This document shows positions 11,901 to 22,040 of a stretch of 64,000 nucleotides of DNA, piece by piece. How positions within the stretch are numbered: position 1 is the stretch's first letter; each line of letters starts with the position of its first letter. The stretch is from Rugalucina vietnamica (lineage: Eukaryota > Mollusca > Bivalvia > Lucinida > Lucinidae): NCBI GenBank assembly GCA_964017185.1, contig OZ024874.1, positions 14,255,957-14,319,956 on the forward strand. The letters are read 5' to 3'. The notes under the pieces are model-generated. The model ran no database searches and had not been told where the DNA came from. It worked only from the letters and a program-made list of their open reading frames with translations. A program made the translations under genes and the position numbers.

Positions 11901-12574
11901 GAAGAAGATCTTTGAAAATGGTGGACGACGGACGACGGACGGACGGACGACGGACGGACGACGGACGGACGGACGCCGGATCATGGCCATCCTATAAGCT
12001 CACCTTGTGAGCCTGACGGCTCAGGTGAGCTAAAAACAATGTGTCATCCACGCTTCGCGAACGGTGGATTGTGTTAAGTCTAAAAATTACTGACATGGCA
12101 ATTATCACTCTTGAATATACACGCAGCCGACACGGTTCGTAAACACATTATGCTTTCTATAAGAAAACCTGTTCTTTCAGTTTTAAATATGCAAAAGATA
12201 ATTAACATTAATTGTTCTCAATGTATAATATAGAGAAACTGTTAGAAAATAGCACCTTGGCAAACGCCTGACAACTGCTTTTAATTTTTTTCTCTCGAGT
12301 ACCATAAAGAGAAACTGTAAGAAAACTGAACCTTGTTGAATTCCCTGCAAACGATCTTTTTAACAGTGAATTCATCCGCACATAAATGCCTTAAACTGTA
12401 ATACAATAAAGGAATATATATAAGAGTAAAACGGCGCCTTCGCGTCGCCACAATTTTTTTTTTTTTTTTTTTTTTTCCTCAAAAGTGGGTGGGCAAAATT
12501 TTGGGATCCAAGGTGCCCTCGCGTTATATCAAACACCGCGTTAATTCAAGGCTCGGTATAGCGGGTCTGTCCTG
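8925..12574. mobile_element. pogo/Tigger-like element carrying a family A element
   Basis: The inverted ends read CTTCAGACCCGTTATAACG at the left and, in complement, CAGGACAGACCCGCTATACC at the right. Both sides are flanked by TA. The TIR style resembles pogo/Tigger elements and matches the short copies at 32188-32366 and 38282-38470. About 1.2 kb is its own sequence; the rest is the family A element at 9584-12035. I see no transposase. Confidence 0.65.
9584..12035 (+). mobile_element. HINE/pearl-like element, family A, copy 2
   Basis: The 5' end CCAGAGGACCAATGGTCCTG and GCTCACCTGAG is followed by five core units of about 455 bp. The ATGGGCATGG block falls near 9965, 10420, 10875, 11332 and 11785. 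A (CGGA)n run lies at about 11925-11980, and the 3' GCTCACCT..AGGTGAGC hairpin is followed by TAAAAA. The third and fourth units are almost identical, which suggests recent unit amplification inside the element. Confidence 0.8.
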
Positions 12575-12607
12575 TACTACATAGGCATGCTTTTGTAATG
12601 GACTTAC

Positions 12608-12758
12608 ATCTACATGGTAGGTGACATAGATAAGGTCTGTATTCTTGAGTCCCCCGATCTTTCTGAGAGCTGCCAGATTACACTCGCAACAGTTGTCTGA
12701 GACTACAGGGTCTGAAGGGTCCTCTTTCTTGGAGCAACAATTCTTACAACAGCAGCAA
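12608..12758 (-). CDS. DAGLA: Diacylglycerol lipase exon: Cys-rich segment
   Basis: A 151-nt exon starting with one base that completes a codon from the 32430 exon, and ending in phase 0 at YHVD before a GTAAGT donor. It encodes CCCCKNCCSKK, then DNCCECNLAALRK and NTDLIYVTYHVD. Vertebrate DAGL-alpha has a matching Cys-rich stretch and DNCCGCN..A followed by D.VY.S.H..VYETPF. The acceptor is CTGTTCCAG. The Cys cluster could be palmitoylated or bind metal, but this is inference. A MITE ends 7 bp past the donor and another of the same family starts 16 bp before the acceptor, so nearly all flanking intron sequence is transposon. Confidence 0.92.
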
Positions 12759-12774
12759 CTGGAACAGATATTAA

Positions 12775-13041
12775 CATCAGGAAAACATGTCCATGAAAAG
12801 TATACCCCCTTGAACCCAACTTTTATATAGGAAAAACTGGGGTTTGCAGGGGTATACATGTTTTTCTTATTTTTGTTCCAAAACATAGATTGTGGGTACC
12901 CGTCGCCTCAGTTCTATGTTTTGAGCAAAAATAAAAATTTCAAAAATTTTCTACTGAAAATGTTCATTTTCATTTTTAACAATTTTCATTTTTTACAACT
13001 TTAAAAATCTCTGTATAATGCATGGGCATGTTTTCATAATG
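12775..13041 (-). mobile_element. CATTACG MITE
   Basis: It runs from CATCAGGAAAACATGTCC to GGGCATGTTTTCATAATG, with the inner GGGGTATAC and TTGTGGGTAC blocks. The central GGCGGTTCTAA palindrome is shortened. Its CATCAGG end lies close to the polypyrimidine region of the 12608-12758 exon's acceptor. Confidence 0.85.
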
Positions 13042-13217
13042 TTATTGACTTGATACCATGCAGTCTTAAAATCTCACATCTCAAGAGTACATGGCTATAT
13101 ATTATCCTCCTTACTTTCTTAAAAGAGACAGCAATGATCAGAAACTTGTGTAATCAGAACCAGTCTGTTACTAAAACGGAGATGGTAAACAACCAAACAA
13201 ATAGGTAATATCACATA

Positions 13218-13454
13218 TGAGCAGTGACGCAAGAAAACCGGTCTTCCAGGTTTCCCACCAGGACTGACACAAACTGGCCTGTGCAGCTACAGAAGATGGA
13301 TAGAAGCTTGAAATTTCGGATTTAAGAAGAAGAGAAATTGTACTATCCGTGTAGCAAAAACAAAGGCGCTGATCAGCTTCGCAGTTACTGCGAAGCTGAT
13401 CTGCACCTTTGTTTTCGGATAGGCAAAAATCCAGTTTTCTCGAGTCGCGGCTCA
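13218..13454 (-). mobile_element. Fold-back MITE (intermediate hairpin type)
   Basis: It has TGAGC..GAAAACCGG and GTTTTCTCGAGTCGCGGCTCA ends, flanked by TA on both sides. The central hairpin is AGCTTCGCAGTTACTGCGAAGCT, paired along its full length and intermediate between the two main stem types. Confidence 0.85.
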
Positions 13455-14107
13455 TATGACAAGCTGATGAAGCAGCAGTTAAGATTGTGAATGTTCATTA
13501 GAACCATCTCATTGATGCACAATTCTTACCAAAGCAAACATCTTAAGAATTCACCTTGCTTATATGCATATATAGTAAAAATATTGTTGAAATGAACAAG
13601 CATATCCTTTCTCATGACTTGGTTTGCATGTCATGCCTATGGCAGTTATAAGTGACAGACATTTTTCCTACTTTTTCCTGATGTCATGCTAAGATCTCAT
13701 TAATTGTGCACTGTTATAGTAGGCAATTCAATTGTCTCTTTCACATAATTGCTCACCAGACAACCATAACGGCTCCCTGCTCACCTTCTACAGCAACTGA
13801 TCAATCAGCTTTTTATAATCACATAACAGACAGACGACTTTCTCCACCAATCTCCCCCAATTTTGGGTTTCTCAAATCCCCCTTATCTCAACAGCTCTTG
13901 CAGTTTAATTAGCTTCAGTTTAAATCTACTTATAAGACAGGTAGTATTACAACCACTCTGCTGCTTTTAACATCACTCTTTTACTATCATGTAGTTACAT
14001 ATAAACAAATCACTGCGGATTTGATGATATATGACCAGTTTATCAAAACTCTCTTGCAGAGAAGTGTAGAGCTCTAGATAAGTCAAATTGGAGAAAGTCG
14101 TCTGTCT
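13455..14107. other. DAGL intron, nothing recognised
   Basis: AT-rich intron between two MITEs. I see no exon or known repeat. Confidence 0.45.
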
Positions 14108-14373
14108 GATAACGAAAATTTGCCCATGCAATATATGGAGAATTTTTGGAAAATTTCACTGGGAACATTTTGGTATTTTCAATATTTATTCTCAAAACAT
14201 TGATTGTGGGTACACGTTAGAACCGCCTCACCGAGGCGGTTGTAATGACCCACAATCTTACTGTTTTGGATCAAAAATAAGAAAACAATTGTATACCCGT
14301 GTATACCCCAGTTTTACTTTATAAAAGTGGGGTTTAAAGGGGGTATACATTTCATGGCCATGTTTTCGTGATG
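14108..14373 (+). mobile_element. CATTACG MITE
   Basis: A diverged copy: an ACGAAAATTTGCCCATGC-type left end, the GAACCGCCTCACCGAGGCGGTT palindrome at the centre, AGTGGGGTTT and GGGGGTATACAT, and CATGTTTTCGTGATG at the right end. Confidence 0.8.
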
Positions 14374-15307
14374 AAAGATAATTCTTGTACAGAAAGACAG
14401 TGCTGTCTTTAATGGAATATGGTTAAATTTCAAATTTTCTTGGTACTGCGGGGACAATGCAGAAGCAAAACACTGCATTTAAGCGCTATATTAGGGAGCG
14501 ACCATTTGATTATTAGAATTCCAATGACTCAGGTACATGATGGCATGATCATTGCTGACTTGTGAGATGAAATCCAAATTCTTATTTAAGCTGGCAAAGA
14601 AAATGACCTACATTTTTTGCTCTATTGGCACTAATGATGCTACGTTTTCACAATGACTGTCATCTTAGGCAAAAGAATGCCAGCCTTGGGAATGGCTTAA
14701 GCTCACCAGTTTAGAAAAGTATAATCAAGCGTCTCATTGAAAGTAAGACAATTAATTCCCCAATTTCCAAACAAAATGGACCATATGATCTTTCCAAAGA
14801 CCATGTAAAATGTCTTTAATGGCAGATCAAAAATGGTTATTTGCAACTTCATCTTGAGAACAATAAAATGCAAATATGTGGAAGATGCTGTTTGGAAAAT
14901 GTTCTTAAATATTCCCATGACAAGCCTTAGATAAACTTCCATCATAATCTTCAGTTTCAAGACAGCTACCATTAAGACTATAATAAAATCTATACTTATA
15001 CTTTTAATAAAAACAAAAAATTGTCATATCATTTGCACAAATGTAGCTTGGCTCAATTTTTAAATGCTTAAGGTTGCAACTTTTGTGGTGCAGTTTGTCC
15101 AATATGCCAGTTTAAAGAAGAAGTCTCTTGCTGGACGTATCACATTTAGCACACCATGGTTTCCATCTCTATATTTTAGGAAGATAACATATCTAGCTTT
15201 AATGCCAGTCTTACATATGGTCCTCCAGTGAACACCATCCCTCAAAATTGCTATATCTATTGTTAGACACTCTAAATGCTGTAATTTATGAACACTTCAA
15301 CACTAAT
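14374..15307. other. DAGL intron, nothing recognised
   Basis: No exon, known element or strong repeat is seen. Confidence 0.45.
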
Positions 15308-15544
15308 TGAGCCGCATCGTGAGAAAACCGGATTTTTGCCTAGGCGAAAACAAAGGCGCAGATCAGCTTCGCGGTAACCGCGAAGCTGATCAGCGCCTTT
15401 GTTTTCGCTACACGGATAGTATATTTCCTCTTCTTCTTATATCCGAAATTTCAAGCTTCTAGCCTGCTTCTGAGCTTGTACAGGCCGGTTTGTGTCGGAC
15501 CTGGTCGGAAATCCCGAAGACCGGTTTTCTCGCGTCGCGGCTCA
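15308..15544 (+). mobile_element. Fold-back MITE, near consensus (stem type 1)
   Basis: Clean copy. TGAGCCGC..GAGAAAACCGG and CCGGTTTTCTCGCGTCGCGG form the outer ends. The inner hairpin is AGCTTCGCGG-TAA-CCGCGAAGCT between AACAAAGGCG and CGCCTTTGTTTTCGC arms. An asymmetric ~130-bp right arm contains AATTTCAAGCTTCTAGC and GGTTTGTGTCGGACCTGG. Confidence 0.9.
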
Positions 15545-15763
15545 ATTAAAGAGTAGAGCGACAAAGAGATGCAGCCCAATGGCCCTGAACAGACTCCTCC
15601 CATCTCATTGGGGTCGGCATTATCTGTTCAAAAGCTTAGGATAATTTTAGTGCCTTAATCACTCATTTCAAGACCACTTTAAAGGAAGAACTCGGTCCTT
15701 AATTTGTCTGGAATAGTTCCTAAAAATTCTTTAATAACTTCTCAGATTACAAGAAAAACAAAA

Positions 15764-15995
15764 TGAGCTATTACGAGAGAAAACCAACAATCTGAGCTTC
15801 CGACCGAGTCTGACACAAAACTGGCCTGTACAGTCACAGAAGCAGAACCTTGAAATTTCGGATTTAGGTAGAAGAGGAATTGTACTATCTGTGAAGCAAA
15901 AACAAAGTTGCTGATCAGCTGTGCAGTTACTGCACAGCTGATCTGCGTCTTTGTTTTTGCATATGCAGAATGTTAGTTTCCTGGCGCGGCGGCTC
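15764..15995 (-). mobile_element. Fold-back MITE (stem type 2)
   Basis: Same layout in reverse orientation. The central stem reads AGCTGTGCAGTTACTGCACAGCT, the second stem type, with all changes matched on the other arm. Confidence 0.88.
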
Positions 15996-17109
15996 ATATC
16001 AGATGACTCAAATCTAGAACCAATCAATTTCTTTTCTCTTTTTGTCCTACCTGTATGCATTTTAAGGATTTAATGACAAGAAATCAATGAGATGCCTAAT
16101 TGAAAACAATAATGCATCTTGTTATTTGTAGCATGAGATTTCTGTTTTGTTATGCCACAAACCAATTAGCTGTATCAGGAGTCGACTGTTTAAGCTAGGG
16201 GAATAAGCATGCACTTTACACTCATCAATCCTTTAAAAATGAAATTATTAATGAAATAACAAGGTGGATCATAGAAATGTTTTGTTTTTAAACATAATTC
16301 TATGCAATCCCATGAAGATCAAATTTGACCCTAAATTTAATGAGAGGGAAAAGCAAAAAAAAAAAAAAAAAAATAGAGAAAATGAATTTATAGTCATTTA
16401 ATATAGAAAACTCAAACTTTTCTCGAAAAAAAAAAAAGAAAAAAAAAGAAAGAAAAGAAAACATTACAAAACAAAACACAACACCCTAAACTTGATGACC
16501 AGCTATATCTGATAGATTCTTGGACCGAACAAATGGATCAGGTGCCAGTAAGCTAGAATCCTGGTCAGTAGACAAAACACGGGCTCCATAATATGAGCTG
16601 TAACATTCTTGTTTGGATTTTTCAAGAAGTACTAAGTCCCAGACATTCATCTCTCCATTCCCATAGATTTCTCAGAAAGTACAAAGTTGCAGACATTCAC
16701 CATTTGATTTCAATCTACCTAATGTCAACTGACACATTGTCTCTCCCGCCAGTGATTTAGAGGACAGCTCAGGTGAACTAACACAAGATGAGTCTAATTA
16801 AATAAGACAACTTTGCCAGAAATCAATAACCTTGTCTTTCTTTTCATTTTCTAAGAAACCTTTTGAGAATAAGTCATAGTCAAGTGGCAGAAATAACATT
16901 CATTCTCAAATACTTAGGAAAGACATCTTACCCACTTAGTTTGTTATAGGCTGGAACAGAAATTGTGAGCAATTTCTATTTTTTTTTCTTTTTTTTAAAT
17001 CACAACAGACTATGGACGAGGATTGGGGCCCTGCAACATGGATTTAAGCCCTCCTGCGTTTTCTTTACTGACTGTTCCAAGATGGTTCTGTCATTTTTTT
17101 ATTGATGTT
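15996..17109. other. DAGL intron with A-rich runs
   Basis: No exon is found. It contains A-rich tracts at about 16350-16375 and 16425-16460 and otherwise ordinary AT-rich intron sequence. Confidence 0.45.
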
Positions 17110-17335
17110 GTTGTTTATTCTGTTTACCTCTCTGCTGTACTCGTCACCTTTGCATTTGGTTGAGGCTAGCAGAATGGCTACCTTGTTGGGAAAGAGCTAG
17201 ACATCTTGTCTTCATGCGTGCTGCAACATTTTTGTGATGTTTTGTTTTCCTTCCTGGTGTATAGGCTGGGATTTTAAAATTTGTATCACGTCCCATGCAT
17301 TCTATTCTTACTTTTTGATACAGGGGAAAAGTGAT
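17110..17335 (+). repeat. Dispersed repeat, pair with 20757-20980
   Basis: The segment containing ACCTTGTTGGGAAAGAGCTAG and TTTTGTTTTCC..CCTGGTGT resembles 20757-20980 in the same orientation, at moderate identity by eye. The family is unknown. Confidence 0.6.
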
Positions 17336-17524
17336 ATACATGTACATATATAATGACAAAAATGTCATCTTTTGTCAGCACAATAGATTTTGCTTCAACT
17401 GTTTAGCTTCAGAAGTGCTGTCCTTACAATCTATATTGCGTTTTCATTTAGTATTGAGTTTTCTGAATGTCTTTTATTTCATAAACTGGTACACTCAACT
17501 GTTGCCATCTATCACCATGCTTTA

Positions 17525-17737
17525 CATTATGAAAACACGCCCATTCACTATACAGAGATTTTTAAAGTTGTAAAAAATAAAAAATTTTGGTAGAAAAATT
17601 TTGATATTTTTCTTATTTTTCCTAAAAACATAGATTGTGGGTACACGTTAGAACCGCCTCGGCGTGTATACCCCAGTTTTACAACAGAAAAGTGGGGTTT
17701 AAGGGGGTATACTTTGCATGGACATGTTTTCCTGATG
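17525..17737 (+). mobile_element. CATTACG MITE, centre partly deleted
   Basis: It runs from CATTATGAAAACACGCCC to CATGTTTTCCTGATG. Half of the central GGCGGTT palindrome and the block after it are missing, so the left arm joins TGTATACCCCAGTTTTAC directly. Confidence 0.85.
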
Positions 17738-18259
17738 AACATATCAGATATTATCTGCAATCTACAACACATTACAAATGAAGATGAACATGCCACCATA
17801 GAAACTCTTTTGCTGTTGTACAAATCAAGATCAAATCTTTGAATAATTGAAATTGAAGATTCTCGTGAAGATGCACTTTAATACGATTCGGGAACATTAA
17901 GCCACTGCTAATATGCTCATTTATCATTATTTAAAGTGCATTTTGAAAGCTATCTGATGGTTTAAAAGAAACAAATTGCTGAAATTCTGCAACTAAGTGC
18001 AGTCAGCACGACTAAGTAAAGTCAGCATTTTATAATGATTACATACCTCGTTGGACTAGCAATTTGAGTTGCGTCTAATTGAGATCTATTTCTAAGCTAA
18101 GATGCAACCTTGAAGCAATTTGGCATCAGGTAGAGACTTGAAGGGAGGGCAGGTTGACCTGCTTTTCTAGAAGATTGAACAACACTTTGGTTGTGCATGC
18201 ACTTTATGCATAATTAACAAAGTTTTCCAAGTCTTGATGGAAGGACTCTGTGCAATTAT

Positions 18260-18493
18260 TGAGCCATCTCGTGAGAAAACCAACAATCTGCATAGGCGAA
18301 AACAAACGCGCAGATCAGCTTCGTGGTAACCGCGAAGCTGATCAGCGCCTTTGTTTTCGCTACTCGGATAGTACAATTCCTCTTCTACTTAAATCCGAAA
18401 TTTCAAGCTTCTAGCTCTTTTCTGTGACTGTACAGCCTGGTTTGTGTCGGACCTGTTTGGAAACCACAGTTGGTTTTCCCACGAGGCGGCTCT
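18260..18493 (+). mobile_element. Fold-back MITE (stem type 1)
   Basis: It has TGAGCCATCTCGTGAGAAAACC and GGTTTTCCCACGAGGCGGCTC ends. The central stem AGCTTCGTGGTAACCGCGAAGCT has one G-T type imperfection. Confidence 0.87.
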
Positions 18494-18530
18494 ATTAATG
18501 CTGATTTAAACATTGTATTACTAAAGTTTG

Positions 18531-19147
18531 CATATATGGCCCTTATGCCTTAAATTGCATACATGGCCCTTATGCCTTAAATTGCATACATGGCCCTTAT
18601 GCCTTAAATTGCATATATGACCCTTATGCCTAAAATTGCATACATGGCCTTTATGCCTAAAATTGCATACATGGCCTTTATGCCTAAAATTGCATACATG
18701 GCCCTTATGCCTCAAATTGCATATATGGCCCTTATGCCTAAAATTGCATACATGGCCCTTATGCCTTAAATTGCATACATGGCCCTTATGCCTTAAATTG
18801 CATATATGGCCCTTAAGCCTAAAATTGCATACATGGCATTTAAGCCTAAAATTGCATACATGGCCATTATGCCTAAAATTGCATACATGGCCCTTGTGCC
18901 TTAAATTGCATATATGGCCCTTATGCCTAAAATTGCATACATGGCCCTTATGCCTTAAATTGCATACATGGCCTTTATGCCTTAAATTGCATACATGGCC
19001 CTTATGCCTTAAATTTCATAGATGGCCTTTATGCCTAAAATTGCATACATGGCCCTTATGCCTTAAATTGCATATATGGCCCTTATGCCTTAAATTGCAT
19101 ATATGGCCTTCTTGCCTAAAATTGCATACATGGCCCTTATGCCTTAA
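18531..19147 (+). repeat. 27-bp minisatellite, main block (~23 units)
   Basis: Tandem units of TTGCATACATGGCCCTTATG plus CCTTAAA, with scattered substitutions but no change in length. Because 27 is a multiple of 3 and the unit lacks stops in some frames, long open frames exist on both strands (HTWPLCLKL and its reverse-strand counterpart). These are by-products of the repeat, not genes. The block ends in TTAA, where a piggyBac-like MITE inserted. Confidence 0.95.
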
Positions 19148-19662
19148 CCTTTAGCATGCTGAGCAATATAGTGAAATCGATATCGCAGCCCACTGACGTT
19201 TTTTCCAATTTTTTTCCGTGTTTTCTTAATTTTTGAGCCATAAAAACAGCTGAATAAATTCAACAAACGCAGTAAACAAATCTACTTTCGGTTTCGGAAG
19301 TCTTTGTTACGCCGATTTCTAGCGTAAAAATTCATCATACGTACCGTTACGATGTCATATTTCGGGTGTAAATGCACCCAATTTTCCATTTACCAGCGAA
19401 AAAAGCGCTGAAAATGCATTTCTAATGCAAAAATAACGAAAATCCGATCAAAATCGGCCGACAAATCGGTCCCAAAACCACAAGCCGCCATGTTGTTTTC
19501 ATGCGCAACTGTCTGGGCATCGCTCATTAATATTCATAAGTAGGCAGTGGGCGAAAAGTGCGGGAAATTTGAAAGCGGTTTTTCTTGTCGACCGCAGTCG
19601 CCTCTAGTTGGCACAGATAGGTATTCCACGGTCGACCGCAGTCGCCTACAGCATGCTAAAGG
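19148..19662. mobile_element. piggyBac-like MITE in the minisatellite
   Basis: The inverted ends CCTTTAGCATGCTG are flanked on both sides by TTAA, exactly duplicated from the minisatellite unit (GCC-TTAA-ATTGC). TTAA targets and ends starting CCY are the hallmark of piggyBac elements. Its 515 bp are non-coding. CGACCGCAGTCGCCT occurs twice near the right end. Confidence 0.9.
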
Positions 19663-19765
19663 TTAAATTGCATACATGGCCTTTATGCCTAAAATTGCAT
19701 ACATGGCCCTTATGCCTTAAATTGCATACATGGCCCTTATGCCTTAAATTGCATATATGGCCCTA
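19663..19765 (+). repeat. 27-bp minisatellite, second block
   Basis: About four more units continue in register after the piggyBac-like insertion, so the array predates that insertion. It breaks off where a 350-bp dispersed repeat begins. Confidence 0.92.
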
Positions 19766-19778
19766 AATGTTATGAACC

Positions 19779-20128
19779 ACTGCAGAAGCTGAGGGTGAGG
19801 TTATGGCCATGTAAAACCGGTTTAGCCCGCCAGTAACTTTGTGTTACTGATCGTTCCAAGTCGATACTTCTGTGGTGGTTCTTTTTGTTTTGTGTCTTGG
19901 TGTATAAAAAAATTTTTGTGCTGTTGGCGCCTTATGTATGTTTTCATATTTTTAGTTAAGTTAAGGTAACTGAGTGGCCACCTATTGGGAAAATAGCTGC
20001 TCATTCGGCTTACGATATGTTTCATGGTATAAGTTCCTGATTGTTAGTTTGGTTTTTTCCCACCTCGGTTTTTGGAGTGGGAATCTTTTTCTGATTGCGC
20101 CTTTTCCTGATCTTTGCCTACTTGTACC
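19779..20128 (-). repeat. 350-bp dispersed repeat, inverted partner at 53284
   Basis: The reverse complement of 53284-53632 with few differences by eye. Landmarks are AACCGGTTTAGCCCGCCAGT, GAGTGGCCACCTATTGG and CTTTGCCTACTTG. It interrupts the minisatellite. No inverted ends or coding frame are seen, so the family is unknown. Confidence 0.8.
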
Positions 20129-20130
20129 TT

Positions 20131-20205
20131 CTTATGCCTAAAATTGCATACATGGCCTTTATGCCTTAAATTGCATACATGGCCCTTATGCCTAAAATAC
20201 TCCGA
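20131..20205 (+). repeat. 27-bp minisatellite, third block
   Basis: Nearly three units in the same phase direction follow the 350-bp repeat, the remaining right edge of the array. Confidence 0.9.
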
Positions 20206-20452
20206 ACTGGAGGTATATCCATGTTGATCAGTACAAAAAAGAAGAGCTAGCTGATTTTTGCTTCTCAAGACAATGTAGATGGTTCCTTCATGAACAAGTC
20301 TTTATGTTTCTGCTCATATTATTTGACTGCAAAAGTTTTTTAGGACATGAAGAAACATGGATATTCAACATGGGATTAAATTTCGTTTATTCATGACAAA
20401 GTTTATGAGTTGTAAATATCTTGGTCATTATCGGCATACTGCTGAGTTTAAG

Positions 20453-20590
20453 GTAGCCAAGAAATTTAGGGAGAAGTTTCTCTCTCCCAAAGAAAATGGG
20501 AGAAGTTTGATTTCTCCCTCAGCTGAAAATAGGGAGAAGTGTGTTCATTTAGGAAGACTATTTCTCCCTAGTTGCCCTGTAGCTGATACC
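20453..20590 (+). repeat. GGGAGAAG dispersed repeat
   Basis: Contains repeated GGGAGAAGT and TTCTCCCT words that can pair. A related copy lies in reverse orientation at 44225-44412. The type is not known. Confidence 0.6.
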
Positions 20591-20756
20591 CTGAAACGTC
20601 CTAAACTAGGAGGTTGCATGCTCCATTCCAAAGTCTTGCATAAAGACTTTGCATAAAGCCATTGTAAGTAACTGTGAGAGGTGATATCCTGCCTAAGGGG
20701 AAGTGGAAAAGATAACTATGCTTTCTTTTAGTAACATGTATTTGCATACATCTTCT

Positions 20757-20980
20757 CTTTATTGTGTCTGCCTCTCTGTTGTGCTCTTTGGTTTTGGTTC
20801 AGACTAGCCGGACAGCTACCTTGTTGGGAAAGAGCTAGTCATTCTGCTCTTCGAGCGTGTTGGCAGAAAAATGTGTTTTATACATTTTGTTTCCCACCTG
20901 GTGTCAATGTTGAGAATGTAAATATAATTGCATCGATTCCTGATCCCTCTATTCTTACTTTTCGTAATGATGCTGTTCCA
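20757..20980 (+). repeat. Dispersed repeat, pair with 17110-17335
   Basis: Shares ACCTTGTTGGGAAAGAGCTAG, the following TCTTCGAGCGTGTTG region and TCTATTCTTACTTTT with the copy at 17110. The family is unknown. Confidence 0.6.
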
Positions 20981-21559
20981 TTATGCCAGATCTTGTCTAT
21001 CATCTCTGTATTATTCATAACAAGCGCACAGTTCAAAACACCCCATCTATCTCCTAAATCCCTACAGACAACTTATCACAGGCCAACATAACAAAACTGA
21101 GTAGGAAGGTGCTAGAGTATTATGGAAATTAATTCATCTAATAGTGCCACACACAGAACAACTTCAAGAACAAAATGCAGATTCATTCTTGTGTTGTAGT
21201 ATATTAGGACAGTGAAATTTTCCTTTTTATTGGAAAAAGGTTAAACAAAAGGGCCAGTCAAGCAGAAAGGAAAGAGAGAGAGAGAGCACCTTCTTAACCA
21301 TCTTAACCACCGTTAAATGGTAATGCAATTACACAAACAGTAACTACATGTTTTTGCTGTTTTAGTCTGTAATAATCATCTAAAGTTACTGATGATACCC
21401 ACGATGAGCACCCGAGATTCCACAGTCACCCCTGCTCCAACTTGGGTCACCCATCCAGCCACTACCCAAGTTCAACGTTGCTTAACTTGCAACACTATCC
21501 AGACGCACTCTGCATTGCTGTAAAAGCTAGCTCATACAGCAAGGCTGTATATGTGTCTG

Positions 21560-21735
21560 ATATACCTGTGGCAGCCCAGCCATTACACATCTGTCTTAGA
21601 ATCCTGACTAACGATGTAAACTCGTCTTGTAAACCAAGGAGCACGAGTTCAAACCCAAATTTCTCAGCTGAGGCTTTAAACCAAGGTCCTGTCTCTACGT
21701 GACCTTAGCTGTTGAGTGGGATGTAAAATAAGAAC
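21560..21735 (+). mobile_element. tRNA-derived SINE, diverged
   Basis: A B-box-like GAGTTCAAACCC is followed by the shared core GGTCCTGTCTC..GACCTTAGCTGTTG and the GTGGGATGTAAA tail also seen in the other SINE copies (38831, 52975, 57036). The 5' part is diverged. Confidence 0.65.
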
Positions 21736-21960
21736 ATCACCCCTAACTTTCTTTCACAGCCCTAGCATTTTCTATGATCATCTGTTGTAACAGACACAAG
21801 ATTGAATATAGGGATCAATCATGGTTTTCAGTATTCCCATTCCTCGTGATCCAGCGAATGTTTGAACACTGAAACAAACCATGGTTGATCGCTATTCTTG
21901 CATTTTGACTCTAATCAACTTAAAATCTGTTGAAAATAATATAAACAACGTAAACACTTG

Positions 21961-22040
21961 TCGAAACCAGTGGAGCTTCTTCAATGTTAGCTATTTTGTT
22001 TCGAAACCAGTGGAGCTTCTTCAATGTTAGCTATTTTGTT
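21961..22040. repeat. Exact 40-bp tandem duplication
   Basis: Two identical adjacent 40-bp units beginning TCGAAACCAGTGGAGC and ending TATTTTGTT. Exact identity suggests a recent slippage or repair event, or an assembly artefact. Confidence 0.95.

Larger units (their letters stand above)
8672..12600 (-). mobile_element. CATTACG MITE split by a nested insertion
   Basis: The left portion (8672-8924) has the GGGGTATGCAGGGGTATACC block, the CATAG..TTGTG block and the GGCGGTTCTAA palindrome of this family. The missing end (ACATAGGCATGCTTTTGTAATG-type, 12577-12600) reappears after a pogo-like insertion. Its far end stands 7 bp from the donor splice site of the 12608-12758 DAGL exon. Confidence 0.75.

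Noticed and set aside
13171-13455. Minus-strand frames with similar peptides at many sites (also 15731, 33473, 54376, 55965)
   Set aside because: All lie in fold-back MITEs; the shared peptide is translation of the MITE, not a gene family.
15308-15544. Strong hairpins read as transcription terminators
   Set aside because: Copies are dispersed, bounded by inverted ends and in a eukaryotic intron; terminator logic of bacteria does not apply.
18531-19147. 27-bp repeated units resembling a CRISPR array
   Set aside because: Units are directly adjacent with no unique spacers, and the context is an animal intron. It is a minisatellite.
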